Below are positions 1 through 8,239 of a DNA stretch of 64,000 nt, one piece after another. The notes under the pieces were generated by a model. It saw nothing but the letters and a program-made list of their open reading frames with translations, ran no database searches and was not told the DNA's origin. Source of the DNA: Prochlorococcus marinus XMU1419. Its GTDB lineage: Bacteria > Cyanobacteriota > Cyanobacteriia > PCC-6307 > Cyanobiaceae. Every line of letters begins with the position of its first letter. The first letter of the stretch is position 1. Position numbers and translations under genes: made by a program. The stretch covers positions 62,001 through 126,000 of the forward strand of contig NZ_JAAORO010000001.1 in the NCBI RefSeq assembly GCF_017695955.1, read 5' to 3'.

Positions 1-2261
1 AAGATGAGATATTATCTCAGATTGACGCCTTAGAGTTAGAAAAGCAGAAACTTTTTGAGGGAAATCAAAGAAAAAAAGAGATATCCGATACAAAGAATAA
101 AAATTTGGCAAGTAATAGCTCAGACATTAATTCTTTGAAAAATGAAATTGATTTATTAAATAAAACTAAAATAAGGCTAAACGATGAGCAATTAAGGCTT
201 GAAAAGAATTTATCTAGATCTGAAAGTAGAAAGGAGGCTTTAAATGAATCCAGAGGATCGTATGCTCTCAGAATTCTTTTAGAGGGAGGGTTAGAGGGTA
301 TACATGGTTATGTAGCTCAACTTGGAGAGGTCAGTGAGAAAAATAGATATGCATTAGAAATTGCTGCTGGAAATAGGCTTGGACAAATTGTTGTTGATAA
401 TGATCATATTGCAGCAAAAGCAATTGAAATTCTTAAAAAAAAGAAAGCAGGAAGATTAACTTTCTTACCTTTAAATAGAATTAAAAGTCAAAATAAGAAT
501 TATGCAATTTCAAGATTTGAAAATAATAGGGAGAATGGATTTATTGATAAAGCTATTAATCTAATTACTTTTGATGAAGTCTACTCAGATGTTTTTCGAT
601 ATGTTTTTGGAGATACTTTGGTTTTTTCAGACTTATCCTCAGCTAGGCTATCCAAACAAAAAAATAGGTTGGTAACCTTAAGTGGTGAATTATTAGAAGC
701 AAGTGGTGCTATTACAGGAGGCAGTAAGTTAAATAAAGATTTGGCTTATAGGTTTGGAATTAATAATGATATTGATGATTCAAGTCCTATAAAAGAAAGA
801 TTATTAATTATCGAAGAAGCTTTAAAAGAGTCAAATAATGATTTGATAATAAAAAATAATAGACTTAGTAAATTAAATTCTTACCGCAGTCAAATAATTG
901 AGGATTGTGCCTCAATTAATAAAGAAATTGAAGTAAATCAGGATTCTCTTAAGGCTTTCTCGCAAAGAATTGAGGATTGTAAATCGAGATTAAATAAACT
1001 TGATACTGCTAATAATTTATTAGTTAAAGAATTAGATCATTTAAAAAAAGAATTGAAGCCTTACCACGATAAGTTTGATCAACTGCAAACCATTCAAAAG
1101 GCTTATTGTGAAAAAAATAAAAAATCATCATTAATAGATTTCAATAATGATTTTAATAATCTTGATAAGAAACTTGAATTACTTATTAAGGAGAAAGACA
1201 CATTACTAGAAAAGAAAAATCAATTTGCTTTAAATAAAGAGCGTATTAAAAATTCATTAGAAATTATATTATTACAAGAAAAAAACTTGCAGGAATCTAT
1301 CAAAGAACTTGCAATCGCTCATAGTCAATGGATAGAGAAAAGAGATAAATTTACAAAAGAGCTTTTAGTTCTCGATAATCAAAAAAAATCTCTTGAGAAT
1401 GATCTAGGTTTGTTGAGAAGGAAAAGAGATGAATTAAATACTTCAATTTCAAATAAAAGACAAGAATATAACAACTATTTACTGAAGCTTGAATATCTTG
1501 AAAGGGATATGCATACTCTTAAAGAAGAGATGAGAAGTGAAAAAATAAAATTAGAAAATTATAAAAAAGATCTTCCTAACCCTGCCCCTAAGTTTGGAGA
1601 ACATGAAGGGAAGACTCTTGAATCTTTGCAATCAGAAATATCGATCATAAATGGAAACTTACAAAGCTTAGAACCGGTTAATATGTTAGCTCTTGATGAA
1701 TTAGAAGAATTAATTGAGAGATTAAATGGTCTGAGAGAAAAATTAGAAATTTTATCTAATGAAAGATCTGAATTATTACTGAGAATAGAAACTGTATCGA
1801 CTATGCGTCAGGAGGCTTTTATGCAAGCATTTGTAGAAGTTGATAAACACTTTAGAGAAATTTTTGCAAATCTATCTGATGGAGATGGCTTCCTCCAACT
1901 TGAAAATCCTAATTCTCCTTTGGAAGGAGGATTAACTTTAGTAGCCCATCCTAAGGGGAAAAATGTTAGAAGATTAGCCTCTATGTCAGGTGGTGAAAAA
2001 TCATTAACTGCTTTAAGTTTTTTATTTGCTTTGCAAAAGTATAAACCTTCACCTTTTTATGCATTAGATGAGGTTGATAGTTTTTTAGATGGCATAAATG
2101 TTGAAAGGTTGTCAAAATTAATATCTAATCAGTCATCAAATGCTCAATTTATAGTCGTAAGTCATAGAAGGCCTATGATTAGTGCGTCTGAACGAACAAT
2201 TGGTGTTGCGCAAGCAAAAGGAGCTAATACTCAAGTTATTGGGTTACCAAATGCTGCATAA
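1..2261 (+). CDS. smc: Chromosome segregation protein SMC (C-terminal part, truncated by window edge)
   Basis: This is the 3' part of the SMC ATPase, which condenses and segregates the chromosome together with ScpA and ScpB. The frame is open from base 3, so the gene starts outside the window; about 750 residues are visible. A coiled coil leads into the hinge (around 'GYVAQLGEV' to 'GGSKL'), then a second long Lys/Glu-rich coiled coil follows. The C-terminal head carries the ABC signature 'SMSGGEKS' and a Walker B with D-loop at 'FYALDEVDSFLD'. The N-terminal Walker A is off the window. It ends 45 nt before the PRC-barrel gene on the same strand. Confidence 0.95.
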   Translation, partial: DEILSQIDALELEKQKLFEGNQRKKEISDTKNKNLASNSSDINSLKNEIDLLNKTKIRLNDEQLRLEKNLSRSESRKEALNESRGSYALRILLEGGLEGIHGYVAQLGEVSEKNRYALEIAAGNRLGQIVVDNDHIAAKAIEILKKKKAGRLTFLPLNRIKSQNKNYAISRFENNRENGFIDKAINLITFDEVYSDVFRYVFGDTLVFSDLSSARLSKQKNRLVTLSGELLEASGAITGGSKLNKDLAYRFGINNDIDDSSPIKERLLIIEEALKESNNDLIIKNNRLSKLNSYRSQIIEDCASINKEIEVNQDSLKAFSQRIEDCKSRLNKLDTANNLLVKELDHLKKELKPYHDKFDQLQTIQKAYCEKNKKSSLIDFNNDFNNLDKKLELLIKEKDTLLEKKNQFALNKERIKNSLEIILLQEKNLQESIKELAIAHSQWIEKRDKFTKELLVLDNQKKSLENDLGLLRRKRDELNTSISNKRQEYNNYLLKLEYLERDMHTLKEEMRSEKIKLENYKKDLPNPAPKFGEHEGKTLESLQSEISIINGNLQSLEPVNMLALDELEELIERLNGLREKLEILSNERSELLLRIETVSTMRQEAFMQAFVEVDKHFREIFANLSDGDGFLQLENPNSPLEGGLTLVAHPKGKNVRRLASMSGGEKSLTALSFLFALQKYKPSPFYALDEVDSFLDGINVERLSKLISNQSSNAQFIVVSHRRPMISASERTIGVAQAKGANTQVIGLPNAA

Positions 2262-2306
2262 ACACACTTTTTTAATTTTATACGTCAGAATGATAAAAAG
2301 AAATTT

Positions 2307-3362
2307 ATGAGCTTGTCTAACACATCTGCTAATAAGAATCTCCCTAACTCAGTTCCTAGCGAACGTTTATGGTTAAGGTCAGAATTAATGGGGACACAAG
2401 TTATAACTACTGATACTGGTAGGCGTTTAGGCGTTGTTGGCGAAGTGGTTGTTGATATTGACAGAAGAGAAGTAGTCGCTTTGGGATTAAGAGATAATCC
2501 ACTTACAAGGTTCTTACCAGGTTTACCAAAATGGATGCCCCTGGAAAGTATAAAGCAAGTTGGAGATGTCATATTAGTCGATTCCCTAGATTCTTTGAGT
2601 GAAAGTTTTTCTCCAGAAAGATACGGTAAGGTAATTAACTGTCAGGTGATTACTGAATCTGGACAACTTTTAGGAAGAGTACTTGGTTTTTCGTTTGATA
2701 TCGAGACCGGAGATTTGATTTCTCTTGTCATGGGTGCAGTTGGTGTTCCACTTTTGGGTGAGGGAGTTTTAAGTACTTGGGAAATTCCTGTTGAGGAAAT
2801 TGTAAGTAGTGGTACAGATAGAATTATTGTTTACGAAGGTGCTGAAGAAAAATTGAACCAACTAAGTAGTGGGCTTCTTGAGAAACTTGGAGTAGGGGGT
2901 TCTTCATGGGATGAAAGGGAAGCAAGTAGATACTCGGCAAATCTCGTACCAGTTGAGAATCAGTTACTTTCAGGTTCTGAATCAGAACAGCAAAATAATT
3001 TGGTTGAGGAATATGCAGAGGCTGTTGAACAAGATGATTATGAAGATGATTATGAAGATGATTATGAAGATGAACTTGAATATGTTGAAATAAAGGATTC
3101 TTCAGAGGAAATTGATAACAGAAAAAAGCTATATATGGAAAATGATTATTCTGATAAGATCGAGAATCAAAATAGTTACAATCAAATAGATGAAAAGAAG
3201 AATATTGATTTTAAGCAAAATAAACGGTCAATAACTAATTTAGCTTCGAAAAGACCAATTCAAAATTCAATAGAAACTTTAGATATTGAACCACTGGATG
3301 AACAAAATTTAATTAAAGATAATAAAAAATCAGAAAAGTTTGAAATTGATGATCCCTGGTAA
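2307..3362 (+). CDS. PRC-barrel domain protein with acidic C-terminal tail
   Basis: A cyanobacterial protein with two PRC-barrel modules. The first is at about residues 20-95 ('GTQVITTDTGRRLGVVGEVV'), the second at about 108-185 ('VITESGQLLGRVLGFSFD'). PRC barrels are small beta domains found in photosynthetic reaction centre H subunits and in RimM. The last 150 residues are low complexity and highly acidic, with a DDYE repeat, and end in 'EIDDPW', so they are probably disordered. There is no signal peptide or membrane segment. The start is the ATG 45 nt after smc. The domain call is firm but the function is unknown; a protein-protein scaffold in the photosynthetic apparatus is one possibility. 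Confidence 0.85.
   Translation: MSLSNTSANKNLPNSVPSERLWLRSELMGTQVITTDTGRRLGVVGEVVVDIDRREVVALGLRDNPLTRFLPGLPKWMPLESIKQVGDVILVDSLDSLSESFSPERYGKVINCQVITESGQLLGRVLGFSFDIETGDLISLVMGAVGVPLLGEGVLSTWEIPVEEIVSSGTDRIIVYEGAEEKLNQLSSGLLEKLGVGGSSWDEREASRYSANLVPVENQLLSGSESEQQNNLVEEYAEAVEQDDYEDDYEDDYEDELEYVEIKDSSEEIDNRKKLYMENDYSDKIENQNSYNQIDEKKNIDFKQNKRSITNLASKRPIQNSIETLDIEPLDEQNLIKDNKKSEKFEIDDPW
3033..3074 (+). repeat. 12-bp in-frame tandem repeat coding DDYE
   Basis: Three perfect copies of the 12-mer gatgattatgaa lie at 3033-3044, 3045-3056 and 3057-3068, followed by a partial copy. The unit is a multiple of three and is in frame, giving (Asp-Asp-Tyr-Glu)x3 in the acidic tail of the PRC-barrel protein. 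Copy number could change without a frameshift. Confidence 0.9.
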
Positions 3363-3365
3363 TTG

Positions 3366-4652
3366 TCAAAGTTTTTTTATTAAATTAATAATCATAGAAG
3401 CAAGTTTTTTTGCGGCACCTTTATCACCCCTTTCTTTGTGTAAATTATCAGTAATACTTTTTAATTGATCGCTATCTTTAATTAGAAATAATACTTCTCT
3501 GGCAATTTCTCTAGGTGAAATATTTCCTATCCTTTCAGGGACAATCATTCTTTTAGCTTTAATATTAGGCCAAGCAAAAAACTTCTTTTTTTTAAAATAA
3601 AAATTTTTAATTGTAAAGGTTATTAATTTATTTATAAATGAAATTCTTCCAATTACTCCAAAAACACCATCCCAGGCATTCATCATATTTAAATGTTGAG
3701 TTGGTAGAACAACTAACATTGGTAGAGTAATTGCAGCTAATTCTGCAGTATTTGCTCCAACTGTAGTAATCGCAAGATCACATTCTTTTAATATTTCATA
3801 GCAAGGATGTTTTTTAATTAGATAAATTTTTGTATTTTTTGATGTTTCAATAACATAATCAAAACAGGAGTCTTTGATGTTTTTAATAGTTTTGATTTTT
3901 GATGAATAATATCTTGAAATTGGATTTCCCTCGCTTAGAAAAAATAAATATTCATCTTTATTAGTGGTTGGGGCAATAGGAATTATAAAATTTATATTTT
4001 TACTTTCTTTAGATATAAGATCTGCAATTTCTAAAAAAAAAGGAATTCCAACAGAGAGCTTTGCTTTTTTAGAACCCGGCAATAATGCAATATAGTTTTT
4101 TTCTTTATTTTTTAATGATACTTCACTATCAAATTTAATATCTGCCATCAAATCGCCAATAATTTGACATTTATTTTTATGTTTTTTAGGAATTAACTCT
4201 TTTACTTTTCTATTCATAGCAGCAATTTCGTTTGTCCATTGAGGCCATCGTGAAATCCATTCAGCATATGTGATATTTAAATAACCTAATCTTTTAGCAA
4301 GTAAAATGCTCCAAAATTGATCTCCGCCAAGGAAAATAACTATTCCTTTTTTTGGCCAACTCGCAAAGGAATGTGGGTTTATTAATAATTTCCAAAAACT
4401 TTTGGGTTTTGTAATTAATTCGAATTTATTCCATGAATTTGCAACTAAAAATTCTTTACCAGTGGCGTTTGGGCAAGGAACAAGGACCAACCTAAGAATG
4501 ATGTCTAGTTTATCGTCCTCAAATAATGATTGATTTATTTTGTTAAGCTCATCCACTACAGGATTTACCCATGTAGTTAATTCACCAGGACCATTGGAAA
4601 TTATAACTACTGCAACTGATTCTTTTTTCATTGCAGTTAAACCATAATACAT
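3366..4652 (-). CDS. Lipid-A-disaccharide synthase-related protein (cyanobacterial LpxB-like family)
   Basis: A GT-B-fold, glycosyltransferase-like protein. It opens with 'IISNGPGELTTWVNP', and later has 'IALLPGSKKAKL' and 'TTVGANTAELAAITLPMLV', which match LpxB-type nucleotide-sugar binding regions. It resembles the LpxB-related family known mostly from cyanobacteria (I recall it as TIGR03492), not true LpxB. The frame continues upstream into tRNA-Leu, which cannot be coding, so the start is the ATG at 4652 or the ATG at 4631; no clear ribosome binding site separates them. The acceptor is unknown, and a role in envelope glycolipid synthesis is inference. It sits just downstream of tRNA-Leu on the same strand. 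Confidence 0.8.
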   Translation of the reverse strand: MYYGLTAMKKESVAVVIISNGPGELTTWVNPVVDELNKINQSLFEDDKLDIILRLVLVPCPNATGKEFLVANSWNKFELITKPKSFWKLLINPHSFASWPKKGIVIFLGGDQFWSILLAKRLGYLNITYAEWISRWPQWTNEIAAMNRKVKELIPKKHKNKCQIIGDLMADIKFDSEVSLKNKEKNYIALLPGSKKAKLSVGIPFFLEIADLISKESKNINFIIPIAPTTNKDEYLFFLSEGNPISRYYSSKIKTIKNIKDSCFDYVIETSKNTKIYLIKKHPCYEILKECDLAITTVGANTAELAAITLPMLVVLPTQHLNMMNAWDGVFGVIGRISFINKLITFTIKNFYFKKKKFFAWPNIKAKRMIVPERIGNISPREIAREVLFLIKDSDQLKSITDNLHKERGDKGAAKKLASMIINLIKKL

Positions 4653-4656
4653 TAAA

Positions 4657-4738
4657 TGCGGACGGCGAGACTTGAACTCGCAAGGCCTAAGCCACACGCT
4701 CCTTAGACGTGCGCGTCTACCAATTCCGCCACGTCCGC
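4657..4738 (-). tRNA. tRNA-Leu (anticodon AAG)
   Basis: An 82-nt class II tRNA. The acceptor arms GCGGACG and CGTCCGC pair fully, with discriminator A73. The D arm contains GGCGGAATTGGTAGACGC. The anticodon stem CACGT/GCGTG encloses the loop CTAAGGA, so positions 34-36 are AAG. The variable arm is about 13 nt with a GGC/GCC stem, and the T arm is GCGAG-TTCAAGT-CTCGC. No CCA is encoded. Leucine identity is supported by the long variable arm, A73 and the anticodon. An A34 anticodon is uncommon in bacteria. Confidence 0.95.
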
Positions 4739-4998
4739 AAAGGGTTTTCAGCAGCCTGGGGATGCTTAAACCTTAAAAATATCATACATTATTGGCTGAA
4801 TTAAGCATGTAGTACGAAAAGAGTTTTTTTGAATATGATGAATAATTTTTCTATTGCATAAAACAAATATTTATACATATATAACGTTTTAGGTTGTATT
4901 GTAAAAAATGTCCTCTGATCACTAAAAAATTTTGTTGAATACTTTGGCAAATAATTTTTTATTTTAAGTCATTTCATTTCTTCAATTTTATTTTCATA

Positions 4999-6348
4999 AT
5001 GGTTGAAAAAGTTTTAATTGCTAATCGTGGAGAAATAGCTTTACGAATTGTCAGAAGTTGTAGAGAACTAGGTATTGCAACCGTTGCGGTTTTTAGCACT
5101 GTAGATAAAAAAGCATTACATGTTCAGCTTGCTGATGAGGCGGTTTGCGTAGGAGATTCATTAAGTAATAAGAGTTATTTAAATATTCCAAATATACTTG
5201 CTGCTGCAACATCAAGAGGAGTTGATGCTATTCATCCTGGTTATGGATTTCTTGCGGAAAATGATAAATTTGCTGAGATGTGTAACGATCATGGCATAGT
5301 TTTTATTGGCCCATCTCCTAAAGCTATTAGATCAATGGGAGATAAATCTACAGCTAAAGAAACTATGGAAGCAGTTGGAGTTCCAACAGTACCTGGTAGT
5401 AAAGGCTTGTTATCAAATGTAGATGAGGCTTATAAATTGGCAGATGATATTGGCTATCCGGTAATCATTAAAGCCACTGCTGGAGGAGGGGGAAGAGGTA
5501 TGCGGTTGGTTGAAAAATCTGATAATCTAGAAAAAATGTTTAAAGCAGCTCAAGGCGAAGCAGAAGCAGCTTTTGGTAATGATGGTTTATATATGGAGAA
5601 ATTTATAAAGAAGCCAAGACATGTAGAAATTCAAATCTTGGCCGACAGGTCAGGTAATGTTGTTCATTTAGGAGAGCGAGATTGTTCAGTGCAAAGAAGA
5701 CATCAAAAGTTGCTAGAAGAGTCTCCTAGTCCTGCAATTAATACTGAGCTAAGAAAAAAAATGGGGAATGCAGCTATTGCTGCTGCAAAAAGTATCGGCT
5801 ACGAAGGAGCCGGGACAGTTGAATTTTTAGTTGATGATGATAATAATTTTTATTTTATGGAGATGAATACTAGGATTCAAGTTGAACATCCTGTTACTGA
5901 AATGGTTACAGGGGTTGATTTAATAGCTGAGCAAATTAAAATCGCAAGTGGAGCAAATTTGGAATTTAACCAGGATGATATCCATTTAAATGGTCATGCT
6001 ATTGAATGTAGAATCAATGCTGAAGATCCTTCACACAATTTCCGACCTTCACCTGGAAAAATAACTGGGTGGCTTCCTCCTGGTGGCCCTGGTGTAAGGG
6101 TGGATAGTCATGTCTATACAGGCTATGAAATTCCTCCTTTTTATGACTCATTAATTGGTAAATTAATAGTTTGGGGAAAGGATCGTAATACTGCAATTAA
6201 ACGTATGAATAGGGCTTTAAATGAATGTGCAATAACTGGTATTCCCACAACAATTAACTTTCATCTAACCTTACTGAATAAATCTAAATTTAAGCAGGGT
6301 AAGATACATACTAAATATGTAGAAGAAGAATTATTGCCAAATTACTGA
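4999..6348 (+). CDS. accC: Acetyl-CoA carboxylase, biotin carboxylase subunit
   Basis: It carboxylates biotin on AccB using ATP and bicarbonate, the first half-reaction of fatty acid synthesis. The 449 residues match the usual AccC length. An N-terminal biotin-carboxylase domain ('[13 protein letters not shown]') is followed by the ATP-grasp domain with glycine-rich loop '[12 protein letters not shown]', the metal and ATP site around '[17 protein letters not shown]', and the C-terminal domain ('[12 protein letters not shown]'). It starts at the ATG at 4999, preceded by about 260 nt without a recognisable gene after tRNA-Leu. It stands alone; accB and accA/D are not in this window. Confidence 0.97.
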   Translation: MVEKVLIANRGEIALRIVRSCRELGIATVAVFSTVDKKALHVQLADEAVCVGDSLSNKSYLNIPNILAAATSRGVDAIHPGYGFLAENDKFAEMCNDHGIVFIGPSPKAIRSMGDKSTAKETMEAVGVPTVPGSKGLLSNVDEAYKLADDIGYPVIIKATAGGGGRGMRLVEKSDNLEKMFKAAQGEAEAAFGNDGLYMEKFIKKPRHVEIQILADRSGNVVHLGERDCSVQRRHQKLLEESPSPAINTELRKKMGNAAIAAAKSIGYEGAGTVEFLVDDDNNFYFMEMNTRIQVEHPVTEMVTGVDLIAEQIKIASGANLEFNQDDIHLNGHAIECRINAEDPSHNFRPSPGKITGWLPPGGPGVRVDSHVYTGYEIPPFYDSLIGKLIVWGKDRNTAIKRMNRALNECAITGIPTTINFHLTLLNKSKFKQGKIHTKYVEEELLPNY

Positions 6349-6366
6349 GAAAAAATTAAATGATTC

Positions 6367-6672
6367 CTATGAAATATGTGTATGCAATGCAAGTTTTATA
6401 AGCCCTTGCTGACCGACTAAAATTTCTCTTAAAAAGCTTATAACTCCGATCCAAATTACGGGTCCAACATCAACGCCTCCAATAGGAGGAATTAGTTTTC
6501 TTGTTAAATTAAGAATAGAGCTTGATGGTATTGAAACTAATAACCATATCCCTTTACTTAAATCAATTTTTGGGTACCAACTAAGTATTAATCTTATTAG
6601 AAAAACTATAGTTAGATATGAAAGAGAAATTCCTAAACTAATATCTAAAATTTGAAGAGAGTTTACAAGCAA
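6367..6672 (-). CDS. YggT family membrane protein
   Basis: A 101-residue integral membrane protein with two hydrophobic segments (about residues 8-35 and 65-95) and the YggT signature 'LIRLILSWYPKIDLSKG...LTRKLIPPIGGVD'. Cyanobacterial and plastid members (Ycf19-type) have been linked to thylakoid organisation and photosystem maturation; that role is from family knowledge. The only available start is TTG at 6672. It converges with accC, with 18 nt between the two stop codons. Confidence 0.85.
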   Translation of the reverse strand: MLVNSLQILDISLGISLSYLTIVFLIRLILSWYPKIDLSKGIWLLVSIPSSSILNLTRKLIPPIGGVDVGPVIWIGVISFLREILVGQQGLIKLALHTHIS

Positions 6673-6761
6673 GAAATCACAATTATTTAACTCATCTTAA
6701 TAAATAACCCATTGAAACGTATTTAATTCGTATTATAAATTGAGAATTTAATATTTAAAAA

Positions 6762-6947
6762 GTGTTTCAAATTTCGAATTTATTATTAGCCGCAGATTTT
6801 TCTGCTGAAGTTGCAAATAATTCCGCAGTCGGAATGATAGGTAGTTTTATTGCTGCTGCCTTACTTATCGTTATACCAGCCACTGCATTTTTGATTTTTG
6901 TCAGCCAGAAAGATTCCCTCGATCGTACTTCTACTGGAAGACGCTAG
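6762..6947 (+). CDS. psbX: Photosystem II reaction centre protein PsbX
   Basis: A small single-span subunit of photosystem II located near cytochrome b559 and the QB side. The 61-residue product has one transmembrane helix at about residues 25-46 ('[20 protein letters not shown]') followed by the conserved stromal 'SQKDSLDR'. It starts at GTG 6762 and has a longer N-terminus than plastid PsbX, as is usual in this clade. It lies 78 nt upstream of ycf66 on the same strand and may be cotranscribed with it. Confidence 0.9.
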   Translation: MFQISNLLLAADFSAEVANNSAVGMIGSFIAAALLIVIPATAFLIFVSQKDSLDRTSTGRR

Positions 6948-7025
6948 TTTTTGTAGAAGTTTTAAGTACACTATATATAGGGGATATAAGTAACCCTTTA
7001 AAAAATAATTTTTTGGAGAAAGAAT

Positions 7026-7955
7026 GTGGTCAATGCTAGTCTCAATTGGGCCAGTATTGTTGGTATAGTTCTCGCGGTATGTGGGGGAGGCCTTTATTTT
7101 TTGAGGTCCTTTAAGCCTGCCTTGGCCAGGGATTATGATGTTTTCTTCGCAGCAATTGGACTTTTGTGTGGAGGAATATTATTTTTTCAAGGCTGGAGGT
7201 TAGATCCTATCCTTCAGTTTGGTCAGTTTTTACTTGCAGGAACTACAGTTTTTTTCGCATATGAAAGTGTGCGATTGAGGGGAGTTGCTACTGATCAAGC
7301 TAGAAGGTCATCTTATTTTGACGATGATCCTATTTCTGATGGTCCCAGAAATTCTAGAGGCCGATTTAATGACGATTACGATAGGTTTGAAGAACCTGAG
7401 AGACAATCCAGAAGATTTAAACCTCAAGAAGATGAATTTGAAGAAGACTATATGGAGGGGAGATCTCGTAGGAGGAATGTTTCAAGAGCCATACCCTCTG
7501 CTGCAGCAAGTAGAAGTAGGCCATCTACAAGGGAAATAAGTCAGTTTGAAAATGACGAACCTATAAGAAGGAGAAGACAGACTTCTGAAGATAGAAATAG
7601 TAAACAACCAGAAACAAATAACTTTGGTGAGAGAAGAAATTTATCTCGCGATGAAGTTAAAACAGGGTCTAGACCCAGAATGAATCGTACAGTTTCTAGA
7701 AAAGATAATATCTCTAGTCCTGATGGTTCTTCTCCAGTAAGAAAGAAACCTACTAGATCACCTATTAGGCAGCAAACTTCAACAGCTGAAGTAGAAGATG
7801 CATCATTTAAAGATGCTAATCAAGCCAAAAAACCACGCGAGACCCGCAGAGTAAGTTCTTCACCTAGATCAAGTACAAAAAATCAAAATAGTAGATATAA
7901 TGTTGGAATTAATAAGAGGAAACCTAGAGATAACAGTTCTAGATTTGATGATTAA
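7026..7955 (+). CDS. ycf66: Ycf66 family membrane protein
   Basis: The first 95 residues match Ycf66: three or so hydrophobic segments in 'NWASIVGIVLAVCGGGLYF', 'FFAAIGLLCGGILFFQGWRL' and 'QFLLAGTTVFFAYESVRLRG'. The remaining 210 residues are Arg/Ser/Asp-rich, low complexity and probably disordered. The start is GTG 7026, with GGAG at 7015-7018 at good spacing; the ATG at 7024 is in another frame. The function is unknown, and the family occurs in cyanobacteria and plastids. Its stop codon abuts the stop codon of the opposing hli gene with no spacer. Confidence 0.88.
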   Translation: MVNASLNWASIVGIVLAVCGGGLYFLRSFKPALARDYDVFFAAIGLLCGGILFFQGWRLDPILQFGQFLLAGTTVFFAYESVRLRGVATDQARRSSYFDDDPISDGPRNSRGRFNDDYDRFEEPERQSRRFKPQEDEFEEDYMEGRSRRRNVSRAIPSAAASRSRPSTREISQFENDEPIRRRRQTSEDRNSKQPETNNFGERRNLSRDEVKTGSRPRMNRTVSRKDNISSPDGSSPVRKKPTRSPIRQQTSTAEVEDASFKDANQAKKPRETRRVSSSPRSSTKNQNSRYNVGINKRKPRDNSSRFDD

Positions 7956-8231
7956 TCATAAGATTCCCGCCCATTTTAAAAACGATTGTTTACTAAATAA
8001 TTCAATAAGTACTATTGCTAGGAAGCCAATCATTGCAAATCTTCCATTAGTTATTTCAGAATAACTACTCCATCCAAATTTGTATTCATCTTTAATTTCT
8101 ATAGATTTTTCATCTAATGTATTGTTTTCAATTTGTTCATTGATCTGATTCGTATCATTTTGCTCTTCTATAAAACTCTCATTCTCTAAATTAGTTACTT
8201 CTGAGTTAGTTTGCTCTTCTTTAGAATTCAT
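7956..8231 (-). CDS. High-light-inducible protein (Hli/ELIP-type chlorophyll a/b-binding)
   Basis: Hli proteins are one-helix thylakoid proteins that bind chlorophyll and carotenoid and protect photosystem assembly intermediates under light stress. The C-terminal 45 residues carry the signature 'EITNGRFAMIGFLAIVLIE' with the ligand residues Glu, Asn and Arg. The N-terminal half (about 50 residues) is unusual: very acidic, Asn/Glu/Thr-rich and probably disordered, making this a 91-residue variant instead of the usual 35-60. It is 8 nt downstream of the ABC transporter, at the end of the def-hinT-ABC row. Confidence 0.9.
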   Translation of the reverse strand: MNSKEEQTNSEVTNLENESFIEEQNDTNQINEQIENNTLDEKSIEIKDEYKFGWSSYSEITNGRFAMIGFLAIVLIELFSKQSFLKWAGIL

Positions 8232-8239
8232 TTTTTTTA

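Noticed and set aside
2285-2572. 95-residue open frame on the minus strand
   Set aside because: Antisense to the start of the PRC-barrel gene; composition and lack of motifs suggest a shadow.
4653-4697. Upstream extension of the LpxB-related gene through the tRNA
   Set aside because: The frame from 4697 reads through tRNA-Leu on the same strand; a tRNA cannot be coding, so the start is at or below 4652.
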